Of a DNA stretch of 64,000 nt, positions 7,634 to 15,301 are shown piece by piece. The notes under the pieces were generated by a model. The model was not told where the DNA came from and searched no databases. It worked only from the letters and a program-made list of their open reading frames with translations. Position 1 is the stretch's first letter. The number at the start of each line of letters is the position of its first letter. This stretch comes from Halorussus vallis (GTDB lineage Archaea > Halobacteriota > Halobacteria > Halobacteriales > Haladaptataceae): positions 3,844,001-3,908,000 of the forward strand of contig NZ_CP100000.1 of NCBI RefSeq assembly GCF_024138165.1. The letters run 5' to 3'. The position numbers were made by a program, and so were the translations under genes.

Positions 7634-9625
7634 ATGCCGGATGATACCGTAGAACTCGAAGCACGGCTCGAAGAACAGGAAGCGTTCGAGCCGCCGGAGG
7701 AGTTCGTCCAGCAGGCGAACGTCTCCGACGAGTCGATCTACGAGGAGTTCGACGAGAACTGGCCGGAGTGCTGGACGCAGGCGGCCGACCTTCTCGACTG
7801 GTACGAGGACTACGACGAGGTGCTCGACGCCTCGAACCCGCCGTTCTACAAGTGGTTCACGGACGGGAAGCTCAACGCCTCGTACAACTGCATCGACCGG
7901 CACCTCGAGGAGCGCGGCGACGAGGCCGCCATCGAGTGGGTCGGCGAACCGGTCGACGAGGAGAACCGCACCTACACCTACGAGGACCTCCACCGCGAGG
8001 TCAACGAGTTCGCGGCCGCGCTCCGGGAGATGGGCGTCGGCGAGGACGACGTCGTGACGATGTACATGCCGATGATTCCGGAGCTTCCCATCGCGATGCT
8101 GGCGTGCGCGCGCATCGGCGCGCCCCACAGCGTCGTCTTCGCCGGCTTCTCGGCCGACGCGCTCGCCACTCGGATGGAGAGCGCCGACTCAGAGTACCTC
8201 GTCACCGCCAACGGCTACTTCCGGCGGGGCGACCCACTCGACCACTTCGAGAAGACCCGCGAGGGCCTCTCGAACGTGGGCCACGAGGTCAGCGACGTGG
8301 TGGTCGTCGACCGACTCGGCGACGAAGCGCACGGCTACGACCTCCAGGACAACGAGAGCTACTACCAGGACCTCGTCGACGAGCAGTCGGGCGCGGAGGT
8401 CGAACCGGTCGAGCGCGACGCCGAGGACATGCTGTTCCTCATGTACACCTCGGGCACCACCGGCCAGCCCAAGGGCGTCAAGCACACCACCGGCGGCTAC
8501 CTGGCGTGGTCGGCCTGGACCTCCCAGTCGGTGCTGGACGTGAAGCCGGATGACACGTACTTCTGCTCGGCCGACATCGGCTGGATTACCGGCCACTCCT
8601 ACATCGTCTACGGCCCGCTGGCGCTCGGCACCACGACCATGATGTACGAGGGGACGCCCGACCACCCCGAACGCGACCGACTCTGGGACATCATCGAGGA
8701 CTACGAGGCGACCCAACTGTACACCGCGCCGACCGCCATCCGGGCGTTCATGAAGTGGGGCAGCGAGTTCCCCGACGAACACGACCTCTCGAGTCTCCGC
8801 CTGCTGGGCACCGTCGGCGAACCCATCAACCCACGGGCCTGGAAGTGGTACTACAAGCACATCGGCGACGAGTCCTGCCCCATCGTCGACACCTGGTGGC
8901 AGACCGAAACCGGCGGCATGATGGTGACGACGTTGCCCGGCGTCAAGACGATGAAGCCCGGCAGCGCGGGTCCGCCGCTGCCGGGGGTCGACGCCCAGAT
9001 TGTCGACACCGAAGGTGAGCAGGTCGAGGCCGGCCGCGCCGGCTACCTCACCGTCCAGAAGCCGTGGCCGGGGATGCTCCGGACCCTCTACAAGAACGAC
9101 GAGCGCTACATCGACGAGTACTGGGCGGAGTACTCCGACACCGACTCCGACGACATGGAGGACTGGGTGTACTTCCCCGAGGACGGCGCGAAGATAGACG
9201 AAGACGGTTACATCACCGTCCTGGGCCGGGTCGACGACGTCATCAACGTCTCGGGCCACCGCCTGGGCACGATGGAGATAGAGAGCGCCATCGTCGGCGT
9301 CGAGGGCGTCGCGGAGGCCGCGGTGGTCGGCGGCAACCACGACGTGAAGGGCGAGGCGGTCTACGCCTACGTCATCACCGAGGAGGGCTACGACGGCGAC
9401 GACGGGATGCGCGACCGAATCATCCAGGGCGTCGAGGACGCCATCGGTCCCATCGCCCGGCCGGAGTCGGTCGTCTTCACCCCCGAACTCCCGAAGACCC
9501 GCTCCGGGAAGATCATGCGTCGCCTGCTCGAGGACATCGCCAACGACGAGGAACTGGGTAACACCTCGACGCTCCGGAACCCCGACGTGGTCGAGGACAT
9601 CCAGCGGAAGGTCGGCGGCGACTGA
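7634..9625 (+). CDS. acs: Acetyl-CoA synthetase (AMP-forming)
   Basis: 663 residues, normal length for the family. Converts acetate, ATP and CoA to acetyl-CoA via acetyl-AMP. Diagnostic motifs: the P-loop YTSGTTGQPKGVKHTTGGY, DTWWQTETGGMM, WVYFPEDGAKIDEDGYITVLGRVDDVINVSG (hinge region, around residues 515-545) and the C-terminal PKTRSGKIMRR containing the lysine that is acetylated in many Acs enzymes. W-T-G-H-Y active-site context (DIGWITGHSYIVYGPL) is that of Acs rather than of longer-chain ligases. Start at ATG 7634 gives the typical N-terminus; the upstream in-frame extension runs through the promoter. Confidence 0.95.
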   Translation: MPDDTVELEARLEEQEAFEPPEEFVQQANVSDESIYEEFDENWPECWTQAADLLDWYEDYDEVLDASNPPFYKWFTDGKLNASYNCIDRHLEERGDEAAIEWVGEPVDEENRTYTYEDLHREVNEFAAALREMGVGEDDVVTMYMPMIPELPIAMLACARIGAPHSVVFAGFSADALATRMESADSEYLVTANGYFRRGDPLDHFEKTREGLSNVGHEVSDVVVVDRLGDEAHGYDLQDNESYYQDLVDEQSGAEVEPVERDAEDMLFLMYTSGTTGQPKGVKHTTGGYLAWSAWTSQSVLDVKPDDTYFCSADIGWITGHSYIVYGPLALGTTTMMYEGTPDHPERDRLWDIIEDYEATQLYTAPTAIRAFMKWGSEFPDEHDLSSLRLLGTVGEPINPRAWKWYYKHIGDESCPIVDTWWQTETGGMMVTTLPGVKTMKPGSAGPPLPGVDAQIVDTEGEQVEAGRAGYLTVQKPWPGMLRTLYKNDERYIDEYWAEYSDTDSDDMEDWVYFPEDGAKIDEDGYITVLGRVDDVINVSGHRLGTMEIESAIVGVEGVAEAAVVGGNHDVKGEAVYAYVITEEGYDGDDGMRDRIIQGVEDAIGPIARPESVVFTPELPKTRSGKIMRRLLEDIANDEELGNTSTLRNPDVVEDIQRKVGGD

Positions 9626-9725
9626 CCGCATCGCGTCGGCGACCGTTTGACCGACTACTTCGACTATCGTTTTTCTTCGAGTTTCGCTCCGCTGAGTGCC
9701 GCGTTCGCACCGTCGGGACTCCGGT

Positions 9726-10028
9726 TCAGGAATTCGACGGCGTCAGCGACTCGGCCGAAACCTCGTGACCGCCGTCGCGACAGATTTCGGCGCCCTTCGC
9801 GCCCACCGCCTCGGCGTCGGGGAGCCGACCCTCCTCGCGAATCTCGGTTTCGATCCACGCCGTCAACTCCTCGGCCGCCTCCTTGCCGGCGACCTCGTTC
9901 ACTCGTTCGATGGTCCGCTCGTAGCGCTCGCGGCGGCCCGCCTCCTGTTTCGACCGGTAGTCCTCGCGGTCGCCCAGCGACTGCTCGACGGCCCGGTCGA
10001 TGCCGAGGATGGCTTCCTTGAGGCTCAT
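9726..10028 (-). CDS. Conserved acidic alpha-helical protein, function unknown
   Basis: 100 residues, predicted almost entirely helical and highly charged (MSLKEAILGIDRAVEQSLGD, then alternating Glu/Arg-rich segments). No membrane segment, metal motif or known catalytic motif. ATG 10028 is chosen because residues upstream in the same frame lose the acidic, helical character. It stands alone on the minus strand, between acs and a ligase gene read the other way. Confidence 0.65.
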   Translation of the reverse strand: MSLKEAILGIDRAVEQSLGDREDYRSKQEAGRRERYERTIERVNEVAGKEAAEELTAWIETEIREEGRLPDAEAVGAKGAEICRDGGHEVSAESLTPSNS

Positions 10029-10095
10029 GTGTTCGGTGACGATATGCCCGGGTGAATAGCTGGTGGGCGACTCGGCGGCCGACGCCGCGACGTAG

Positions 10096-10337
10096 CTGGA
10101 CGTGTCCGAACCGACCGACCTGCCGGACGGCTGCGAGTTCGCCGGCGCGCCACCCGGACCGGACCGACTCCCGAGGGCGGCGAGACGGTCACCGTGAACG
10201 GGTGGGAGTTGGCGGTCAAAAGCTACGGCGAGACGACGTCCGTCACGTGGAACTGCGGCGGGCGACGCTACGCGGTGTCGGGCCAACTGTCGAACGAGAC
10301 GCTGACCGACGTCGCGTCGTCCGTCGCCTGCGAGTAA
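10096..10337 (+). pseudogene. Remnant of a small exported/lipoprotein-type protein, frameshifted
   Basis: Two frames together read like one protein end: LDVSEPTDLPDGCEFAGAPP, then after a shift near 10155-10165 TPEGGETVTVNGWELAVKSY and finally WNCGGRRYAVSGQLSNETLT, with a clean acidic end VASSVACE and TAA. The earlier part follows a TAG (10093) and has no start codon. The C-terminal pattern resembles DUF4367-like or anti-sigma/lipoprotein endings of haloarchaea, which is a guess. Start loss plus frameshift makes this a decayed gene. Confidence 0.5.
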
Positions 10338-10442
10338 CCCGGTCGCACCGCCCTCGAACGTTGACTTCTTTCGACGAGGATTCGTCGCCGGTTTCGCGGT
10401 TTCGCCGACGAACCGTCCCCGAAAAATCGCGTCCACCGGAAC

Positions 10443-10450
10443 GTATATCA
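10443..10450 (+). promoter_or_regulatory. TATA-like box for acyl-CoA ligase gene
   Basis: GTATATCA is about 28 bp before ATG 10475, the spacing of a leaderless transcript. Confidence 0.5.
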
Positions 10451-10474
10451 CGAAAGTCGGTAACATATCTCGGT

Positions 10475-12088
10475 ATGCGCAGACCCTTACTGGTCACGGA
10501 CTTTCTGGACCGGGCGCGCGATTACTACGGCGACGAGGAGGCGGTTGTCGCCACCACGGGCGAGCGGTTCACCTATTCGGAACTCGGCGAGCGCGCCGAC
10601 CGCGTGTCGGCCGCGCTCGCCGAACGGGGGATCGAGAAGGGCGACCGGGTGGCGGTGCTCGACCCCAACACCCACTATCACCTCGAAGCCGCCTACGGTA
10701 TCATGCAGTTGGGCGCGGTCCACACGCCGCTGAACTACCGGCTGACGCCCGACGACTTCGCGTACATTCTCGAAGATGCCGGCGTGAAGGCCGTCGTCGC
10801 CGACTACGAGTACGCCGAGAAGATCGAGGCCGTGCGCGACGAGGTGCCGACCGAGGTGTTCGTCTCGAACGACGCGGCGGCCACCGACGGCGACTGGGAG
10901 GACTTCGACGACATCATCGCCGACGCCGACCTCGGGAGCTACGAGCGCCCGGAGATGGACGAGGACGACGTCATCACCATCAACTACACCTCCGGGACCA
11001 CGGGCGACCCGAAGGGCGTGATGCGGACCCACCGGACCGAAACCTGCCACGCCCACCTCATCACCATCCACCAGGAACTCCGGGACGACGACGTCTACCT
11101 CTGGACGCTTCCGATGTTCCACGTCAACGGTTGGGGCCACCTCTACGCGGTGACCGGGATGGGGGCCAAGCACGTCTGCACCCGGGGCGTCGACGCCGAG
11201 GGTATCTTCGACGCCGTGGTCGCGGAGGACGTCTCGTACCTCTGTGCCGCCCCGACCGTGCTGAACATGCTGATGAACTACTACGAGGATAACGAGGTCG
11301 AAACCCGCGGCGCCAACGACGTCCGGGTGGCGACTGCCGGGTCCGCGCCGCCGGAGGCGACCATCCGGACCGTCGAGGACGACTTCGGCTGGTACCTCAA
11401 ACACGTCTACGGCGCGACCGAGACGGGACCGCTCATCACCACCTCGGACGCCCGTCGCCTGCTCCCCGACGACGAGGAGCGGTTCTCGCTCAAGAAGCGC
11501 CAGGGAATCCCGTTCCTGAGCACCGAGGTCGCCGTGGTCGACGACGACGGCGAGGACGTCCCCCGCGACGACGCCACCATCGGGGAGATCGTCGTCAACG
11601 GCAACCAGGTGATGGAGGGCTACTGGGAGAAACCCGAGGCGACCGAGGAGGCGTTCAACGAGAAGCGCGAGGGCTGGTACCACACCGGCGACCTCGCGGT
11701 GGTCGACGAACACGGCATGGTGTCGATTCAGGACCGCAAGAAGGACATCATCATCTCGGGCGGCGAGAACATCTCCAGCATCGAGATAGAGGACACGCTG
11801 TTCGACCACGAGGCGGTTTCGGACGTGGCGGTCATCCCCGCCCCGAGCGAGCAGTGGGGCGAGACTCCGAAGGCGTTCGTCGTCCCGGCCTCCGGCGACC
11901 CCGACGAACCGGGGGTCACCGCGGAGGAGATTCGGGAGTTCACCAAGGAGAACATGGCCTCCTACAAGGCGGTGGGCGAGGTCGAGTTCGTCGAGGAACT
12001 GCCTGCGACCGCCACCGGGAAGATACAGAAGTACGAACTCCGCGAACGGGAGTGGGACGACGAGGACCGGATGGTCGGACAGGGATAG
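10475..12088 (+). CDS. AMP-dependent fatty-acyl-CoA ligase (medium/long-chain type)
   Basis: 537 residues. ANL-superfamily enzyme activating a carboxylic acid to its CoA thioester. Motifs in order: P-loop INYTSGTTGDPKGVMRTH (about 170-187), FHVNGWG with the ligase-type His-Asn pair, VYGATETGP (A5), GWYHTGDLAVVDEHGMVSIQ (A7), DRKKDIIISGGENISSIEIE (hinge) and the catalytic lysine in PATATGKIQKYELRE. FHVNGW and the short N-terminus fit fatty-acid or dimethylmalonate-type ligases rather than acetyl-CoA synthetase. The chain length used cannot be read from sequence. Confidence 0.9.
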   Translation: MRRPLLVTDFLDRARDYYGDEEAVVATTGERFTYSELGERADRVSAALAERGIEKGDRVAVLDPNTHYHLEAAYGIMQLGAVHTPLNYRLTPDDFAYILEDAGVKAVVADYEYAEKIEAVRDEVPTEVFVSNDAAATDGDWEDFDDIIADADLGSYERPEMDEDDVITINYTSGTTGDPKGVMRTHRTETCHAHLITIHQELRDDDVYLWTLPMFHVNGWGHLYAVTGMGAKHVCTRGVDAEGIFDAVVAEDVSYLCAAPTVLNMLMNYYEDNEVETRGANDVRVATAGSAPPEATIRTVEDDFGWYLKHVYGATETGPLITTSDARRLLPDDEERFSLKKRQGIPFLSTEVAVVDDDGEDVPRDDATIGEIVVNGNQVMEGYWEKPEATEEAFNEKREGWYHTGDLAVVDEHGMVSIQDRKKDIIISGGENISSIEIEDTLFDHEAVSDVAVIPAPSEQWGETPKAFVVPASGDPDEPGVTAEEIREFTKENMASYKAVGEVEFVEELPATATGKIQKYELREREWDDEDRMVGQG

Positions 12089-12213
12089 GGGCGTCGTCTC
12101 TCGGTAGAGTCTGTTTTTCTCGGCTGGTCTGCGGGAGGAACCTCGAGTGACGAGAACTACGGGGGTCGTGTCCACCCGTTCCCGAGAACAGCAACGACGG
12201 ACGACAATCACAG

Positions 12214-12373
12214 CCAGAAAGCCCCCGCCCGCTCGCGGTCGTTGCGAGACATATCTGCGCCACGGCGAACCGCGCCGCAGATAGGGGTCCCGCAGACGAC
12301 CATGGTGAACGCGAGCGGCCGGCCCCTTTCATTCCACCCGACAGCGACAACCACGCCCTCCCCAGCCGACTCC
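12214..12373 (-). repeat. Dispersed intergenic repeat, family B, copy 1 (inverted relative to copy 2)
   Basis: Read on the minus strand it runs GAGTCGGCTGGGGAGGG, a GT-rich stretch, GAAAGGGGCCG, GCTCGCG, a hairpin ATCTGCGGCGCGG/CCGTGGCGCAGAT, then GCGAGCGGGCGGGGGCTTTC. The same order and spacing recur on the plus strand at 12602-12775. It lies in the 805-bp gap between the ligase and HAD genes, which holds no credible gene. Confidence 0.7.
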
Positions 12374-12539
12374 TTCGCGCCCTCCGGGCGCTCAGTCATC
12401 CACCGGAGGACAAACCGCGTCCTCCGAGCCTGCACTCGCTTCGCTCGCGCAGACCTCGCACGGGGAAGACGCGGCATGAAGCTGCGTCAGCGCGCGCCGT
12501 ATCGGAAGTGAAGATACGCGCGACCGAATTCAAGTCGCG

Positions 12540-12578
12540 GCGCGCGCTGGCACGACCTCGTGTCGCGCCAGCGCGCGC
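12540..12578. repeat. Hairpin between the two family B repeats
   Basis: A 12-bp stem (GCGCGCGCTGGC and its complement) with a 15-base loop that is itself partly self-complementary (ACGA/TCGT). It sits in the spacer between the inverted family B copies. No coding potential is seen in 12374-12601. Confidence 0.5.
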
Positions 12579-12601
12579 GAGGGATGAGCGAACGCAGTGA
12601 G

Positions 12602-12775
12602 CGAATCGATTGGGGAGGCATGTGGTGCGGTGTTGTTGCGGTATGGGTGGATGAAAGGGGCCGCCTGCTCGCGCCCGCAGGGCGTGGTCGCCTCCGACGG
12701 GCCACTATCTCGGCGCGGCGTTGCCGCGCCGAGATAGCCCGCGGAGCGACCGCGAGCGGGCGGGGGCTTTCGGGG
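12602..12775 (+). repeat. Dispersed intergenic repeat, family B, copy 2
   Basis: Runs CGAATCGATTGGGGAGGC, a GT-rich stretch, GATGAAAGGGGCCGCC, GCTCGCG, a perfect hairpin (15-bp stem CTATCTCGGCGCGGC, loop GTT), then GCGAGCGGGCGGGGGCTTTC. The flanks match copy 1 closely, but the hairpin arms differ and still pair. About 120 bp before the HAD gene start. Confidence 0.7.
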
Positions 12776-12893
12776 AGTTCTCCTTTACCGTCGTCGTTGC
12801 TATCCGCAGAGAACGCCCGGTCGGCACTCCTCCGCGAATATCTCTTCGGGAGCCCAAGACCCAAGGTACCTCCAATAGAGACACGTGATACCA

Positions 12894-13577
12894 ATGGCCG
12901 AAGAAGACGAGGCGCTCTGTTTCGACATGTACGGGACGCTCTGTGACACCGGCAGCGTCACCGCGACGCTGGGCGAGGAACTCGGGGTCACCGACAAGGT
13001 GGTCGGGGCCGTCGACGAACTCTGGCGCCAGAAGCAACTCCAGTACGCGACCGAGGTCGCGCTGATGGAGTCCTACGAGACGTTCTGGAGCGTGACCGAG
13101 CGCGCCCTGGAGTACGCCCTGGCGTTCTACGACCTCGACGCCGACGAAGCGGCCCAGGACCGGATAATCGAGTCCTACGAGCACCTCGACCCCTATCCGG
13201 ACGCCGTCGACGCCCTGGAGCACCTCGGCGAGTCGCGCACGGTCGTCGTGCTGTCGAACGGCAATCCCGAGATGCTGGCGACGCTCGCGGAGAACGCCGG
13301 CCTCGCGCCCCACCTCGACGACGTGATCAGCGCCCACGAGGTCGAGACGTTCAAGCCCGCGCCGGCGGTCTACCGGAACGCGGCCGACCGTCTCGACCGG
13401 GATTTGGGGTCGTGTCGGCTCGTCTCCTCGAACGCGTGGGACGTGGCCGGAGCCTCCGACGCCGGCATGCAGACGGCGTGGGTCAACCGCGCCCGCGAAC
13501 CGGCCGAGCGCATCGGCGGCGACGCCGACCTGACCGTCGGGTCGCTGTCGGCGCTCGCCGAACGTATCGGCGAGTAG
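12894..13577 (+). CDS. HAD-superfamily hydrolase, haloacid dehalogenase type II-like
   Basis: 227 residues, the usual length of L-2-haloacid dehalogenase-like proteins. HAD motif I is FDMYGTLCDTG (nucleophile Asp near residue 10), motif II VVVLSNGNPEM, motif III lysine in ETFKPAPAVY and motif IV VSSNAWDVAGASDAGM, with the SSNAWD form characteristic of haloacid dehalogenases (where phosphatases usually have GD). A four-helix cap lies between motifs I and II. It may remove halide from 2-haloacids, but many relatives are phosphatases, so the substrate is not settled. ATG 12894 follows an out-of-context GTG nine bases upstream. Confidence 0.85.
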   Translation: MAEEDEALCFDMYGTLCDTGSVTATLGEELGVTDKVVGAVDELWRQKQLQYATEVALMESYETFWSVTERALEYALAFYDLDADEAAQDRIIESYEHLDPYPDAVDALEHLGESRTVVVLSNGNPEMLATLAENAGLAPHLDDVISAHEVETFKPAPAVYRNAADRLDRDLGSCRLVSSNAWDVAGASDAGMQTAWVNRAREPAERIGGDADLTVGSLSALAERIGE

Positions 13578-13785
13578 GCGGATTCGCCGGGCGAACGCGG
13601 AGACTTGCCGTACCCGTTCGTCAGCCGAGTCGTCCAATTTCCGAGCGGAACGGCGGTTCCGGTCCTAGTTTAGTGGACGAATACGCGACTCTCGCGGGCG
13701 GAGCCGTGACGGTAATCCGGCCGCGTCGCTCCACTAAGCGCCCACGTCCGGGATTTTTTACATCTCCGACCCCGGAATCTTCCCG

Positions 13786-13799
13786 TATAATTATTAATG
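13786..13799 (+). promoter_or_regulatory. AT-rich promoter of first binding-protein gene
   Basis: TATAATTATTAATG ends 21 bp before ATG 13821, consistent with a TATA element of a leaderless or nearly leaderless transcript. Confidence 0.6.
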
Positions 13800-13820
13800 A
13801 TGTTGTAGTCGTGTGATACG

Positions 13821-15146
13821 ATGTCACGGGGAAATGACAATGACGTGACGCGCAGAGATGTCGTGAAGATGGCCGGAGCGTCCGGTCTGGCGGGGGTTGC
13901 CGGGATAGCAGGGAGCGCGAGTGCACAGCAGAATCCGCCCATCGGGAACTTCCCGATTCAGGGCCAACCGACGTTCGGGTTCACCGTTCCGCAGTCGGGA
14001 CCGTACTCTTCGGAGGGGCAGGACGAGCTTCGAGCCTACCGGCTGGCGGTCGAACACCTCAACAACGGCGGGGGCTGGATCGACAACTGGAGCGACCTCT
14101 CGGGCGACGGCGTGCTCGGCGAACAGATTCAGTTCGTCTCGGGCGACACGGCGACCGACGCCGACACCGCCCGCCAGACGGCCCGGCGGATGATCCAGCG
14201 CGACAAGGCCATCATGCTCTCGGGCGGATCGTCGAGCGCGGTCGCCATCGCCATCCAGGAACTGTGCCAGCGCGAGAAGGTCCAGTACATGTGCTGTCTG
14301 ACCCACTCGAACGAAACCACGGGAACGAACTGCGTCCGGTACTCCTTCCGGGAGATGTTCAATGCCTACATGAGCGCGCAGGCGCTGGTGCCGCCGGTCA
14401 CCAACGAGTACGGCCAGAACAACAACTTCTACCAGCTGTACGCCGACTACACGTGGGGCCAGACGGTGCAGGAATCGATGAAGCGCTTCTTCACCGAGGC
14501 CGGTTGGTCGCAGATCAACAGCGTCGCAACGCCGCTGGGGACCAAGGACTTCTCGTCGTACCTCTCGCAGGTGCCGCGCCAGCGGACCGACGTGCTGTTC
14601 CTCGACCACTACGGGCTGGACGGCGCGAACTCGCTCAGCCAGGCCAAGGACATGGGACTGCACAACGACATGGAGATCGTCGTCCCGCTTTACAACCGCC
14701 CGATGGCCCAGGCCGCCGGCGGTGCCATCGAGGGCGTCTACGGGACGGTCGCCTGGGACTCCCAGATCGACAACACGCCGTCGAACCAGTTCACGCAGGC
14801 GTTCCAGAACAAGTACGCGCGCATCCCGTCCGGACCGGCGCAACTGGCGTACGCCCAGACGCTCCAGTACGCCGCGGCGGTCGAGCGCGCCGGGACGTTC
14901 TATCCGCCCGAGGTCATCAAGCAACTGGAGGGCTTCCAGTACAACAACATCGGCATGGGTCAGGAGACGATGCGCAAGTGCGACCACCAGGCCCAGCGGG
15001 CCGTTCCCGTCGTGAAGGGACTGCCGCAGAGCCAGCAGAAGCAGGGTCAGTTCTTCGAGATCGTCAACCTCACGCCGCGGGATACGCTCGGCTACTCCTG
15101 TAGCCAGGGCCCCGCGGCCGAGTGCGACCTCGGACCCTACCAGTAA
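13821..15146 (+). CDS. Tat-exported ABC substrate-binding protein (Liv/amide type), soluble form
   Basis: 441 residues. Tat motif TRRDVVKMAG near residue 11, hydrophobic core and a cleavage-type end SASAQQ with no lipobox cysteine. The mature part is a type I periplasmic-binding fold for amino acids or amides (Peripla_BP_6): FGFTVPQSGPYSSEG, SGGSSSAVAIAIQELCQ, YGLDGANSLSQAKDMG, RPMAQAAGGAIEGVYGTVAW. A close paralogue follows (about three quarters identical by eye) that carries a lipobox. Both precede livHMGF genes, so they likely deliver substrates to that transporter; whether this one is released or held by another anchor is open. Confidence 0.88.
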   Translation: MSRGNDNDVTRRDVVKMAGASGLAGVAGIAGSASAQQNPPIGNFPIQGQPTFGFTVPQSGPYSSEGQDELRAYRLAVEHLNNGGGWIDNWSDLSGDGVLGEQIQFVSGDTATDADTARQTARRMIQRDKAIMLSGGSSSAVAIAIQELCQREKVQYMCCLTHSNETTGTNCVRYSFREMFNAYMSAQALVPPVTNEYGQNNNFYQLYADYTWGQTVQESMKRFFTEAGWSQINSVATPLGTKDFSSYLSQVPRQRTDVLFLDHYGLDGANSLSQAKDMGLHNDMEIVVPLYNRPMAQAAGGAIEGVYGTVAWDSQIDNTPSNQFTQAFQNKYARIPSGPAQLAYAQTLQYAAAVERAGTFYPPEVIKQLEGFQYNNIGMGQETMRKCDHQAQRAVPVVKGLPQSQQKQGQFFEIVNLTPRDTLGYSCSQGPAAECDLGPYQ

Positions 15147-15270
15147 CGAGCCTATCCAGTAACGAGCTGATACCGAACCCGCATTTTTCCGGTAATTCTT
15201 GACAGCGACCCGATTACTTTCGGCAATATTCGCGTGAACTCGCGGATGTCAGCTATGGAAACACAGTAAC

Positions 15271-15279
15271 AATTATTAC
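15271..15279 (+). promoter_or_regulatory. TATA-like box of second binding-protein gene
   Basis: AATTATTAC is about 27 bp before ATG 15302. An upstream CGGCAATATTC (15221-15231) matches the region before acs and may be a shared operator. Confidence 0.55.
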
Positions 15280-15301
15280 CTACCGGTTGCTCCACGACAC
15301 C

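Noticed and set aside
13668-13760. Inverted TTAGTGGA/TCCACTAA before the first binding-protein gene as a non-coding RNA
   Set aside because: The arms are only eight bases and far apart; more likely part of the HAD gene terminator region (GGGATTTTTTA follows).
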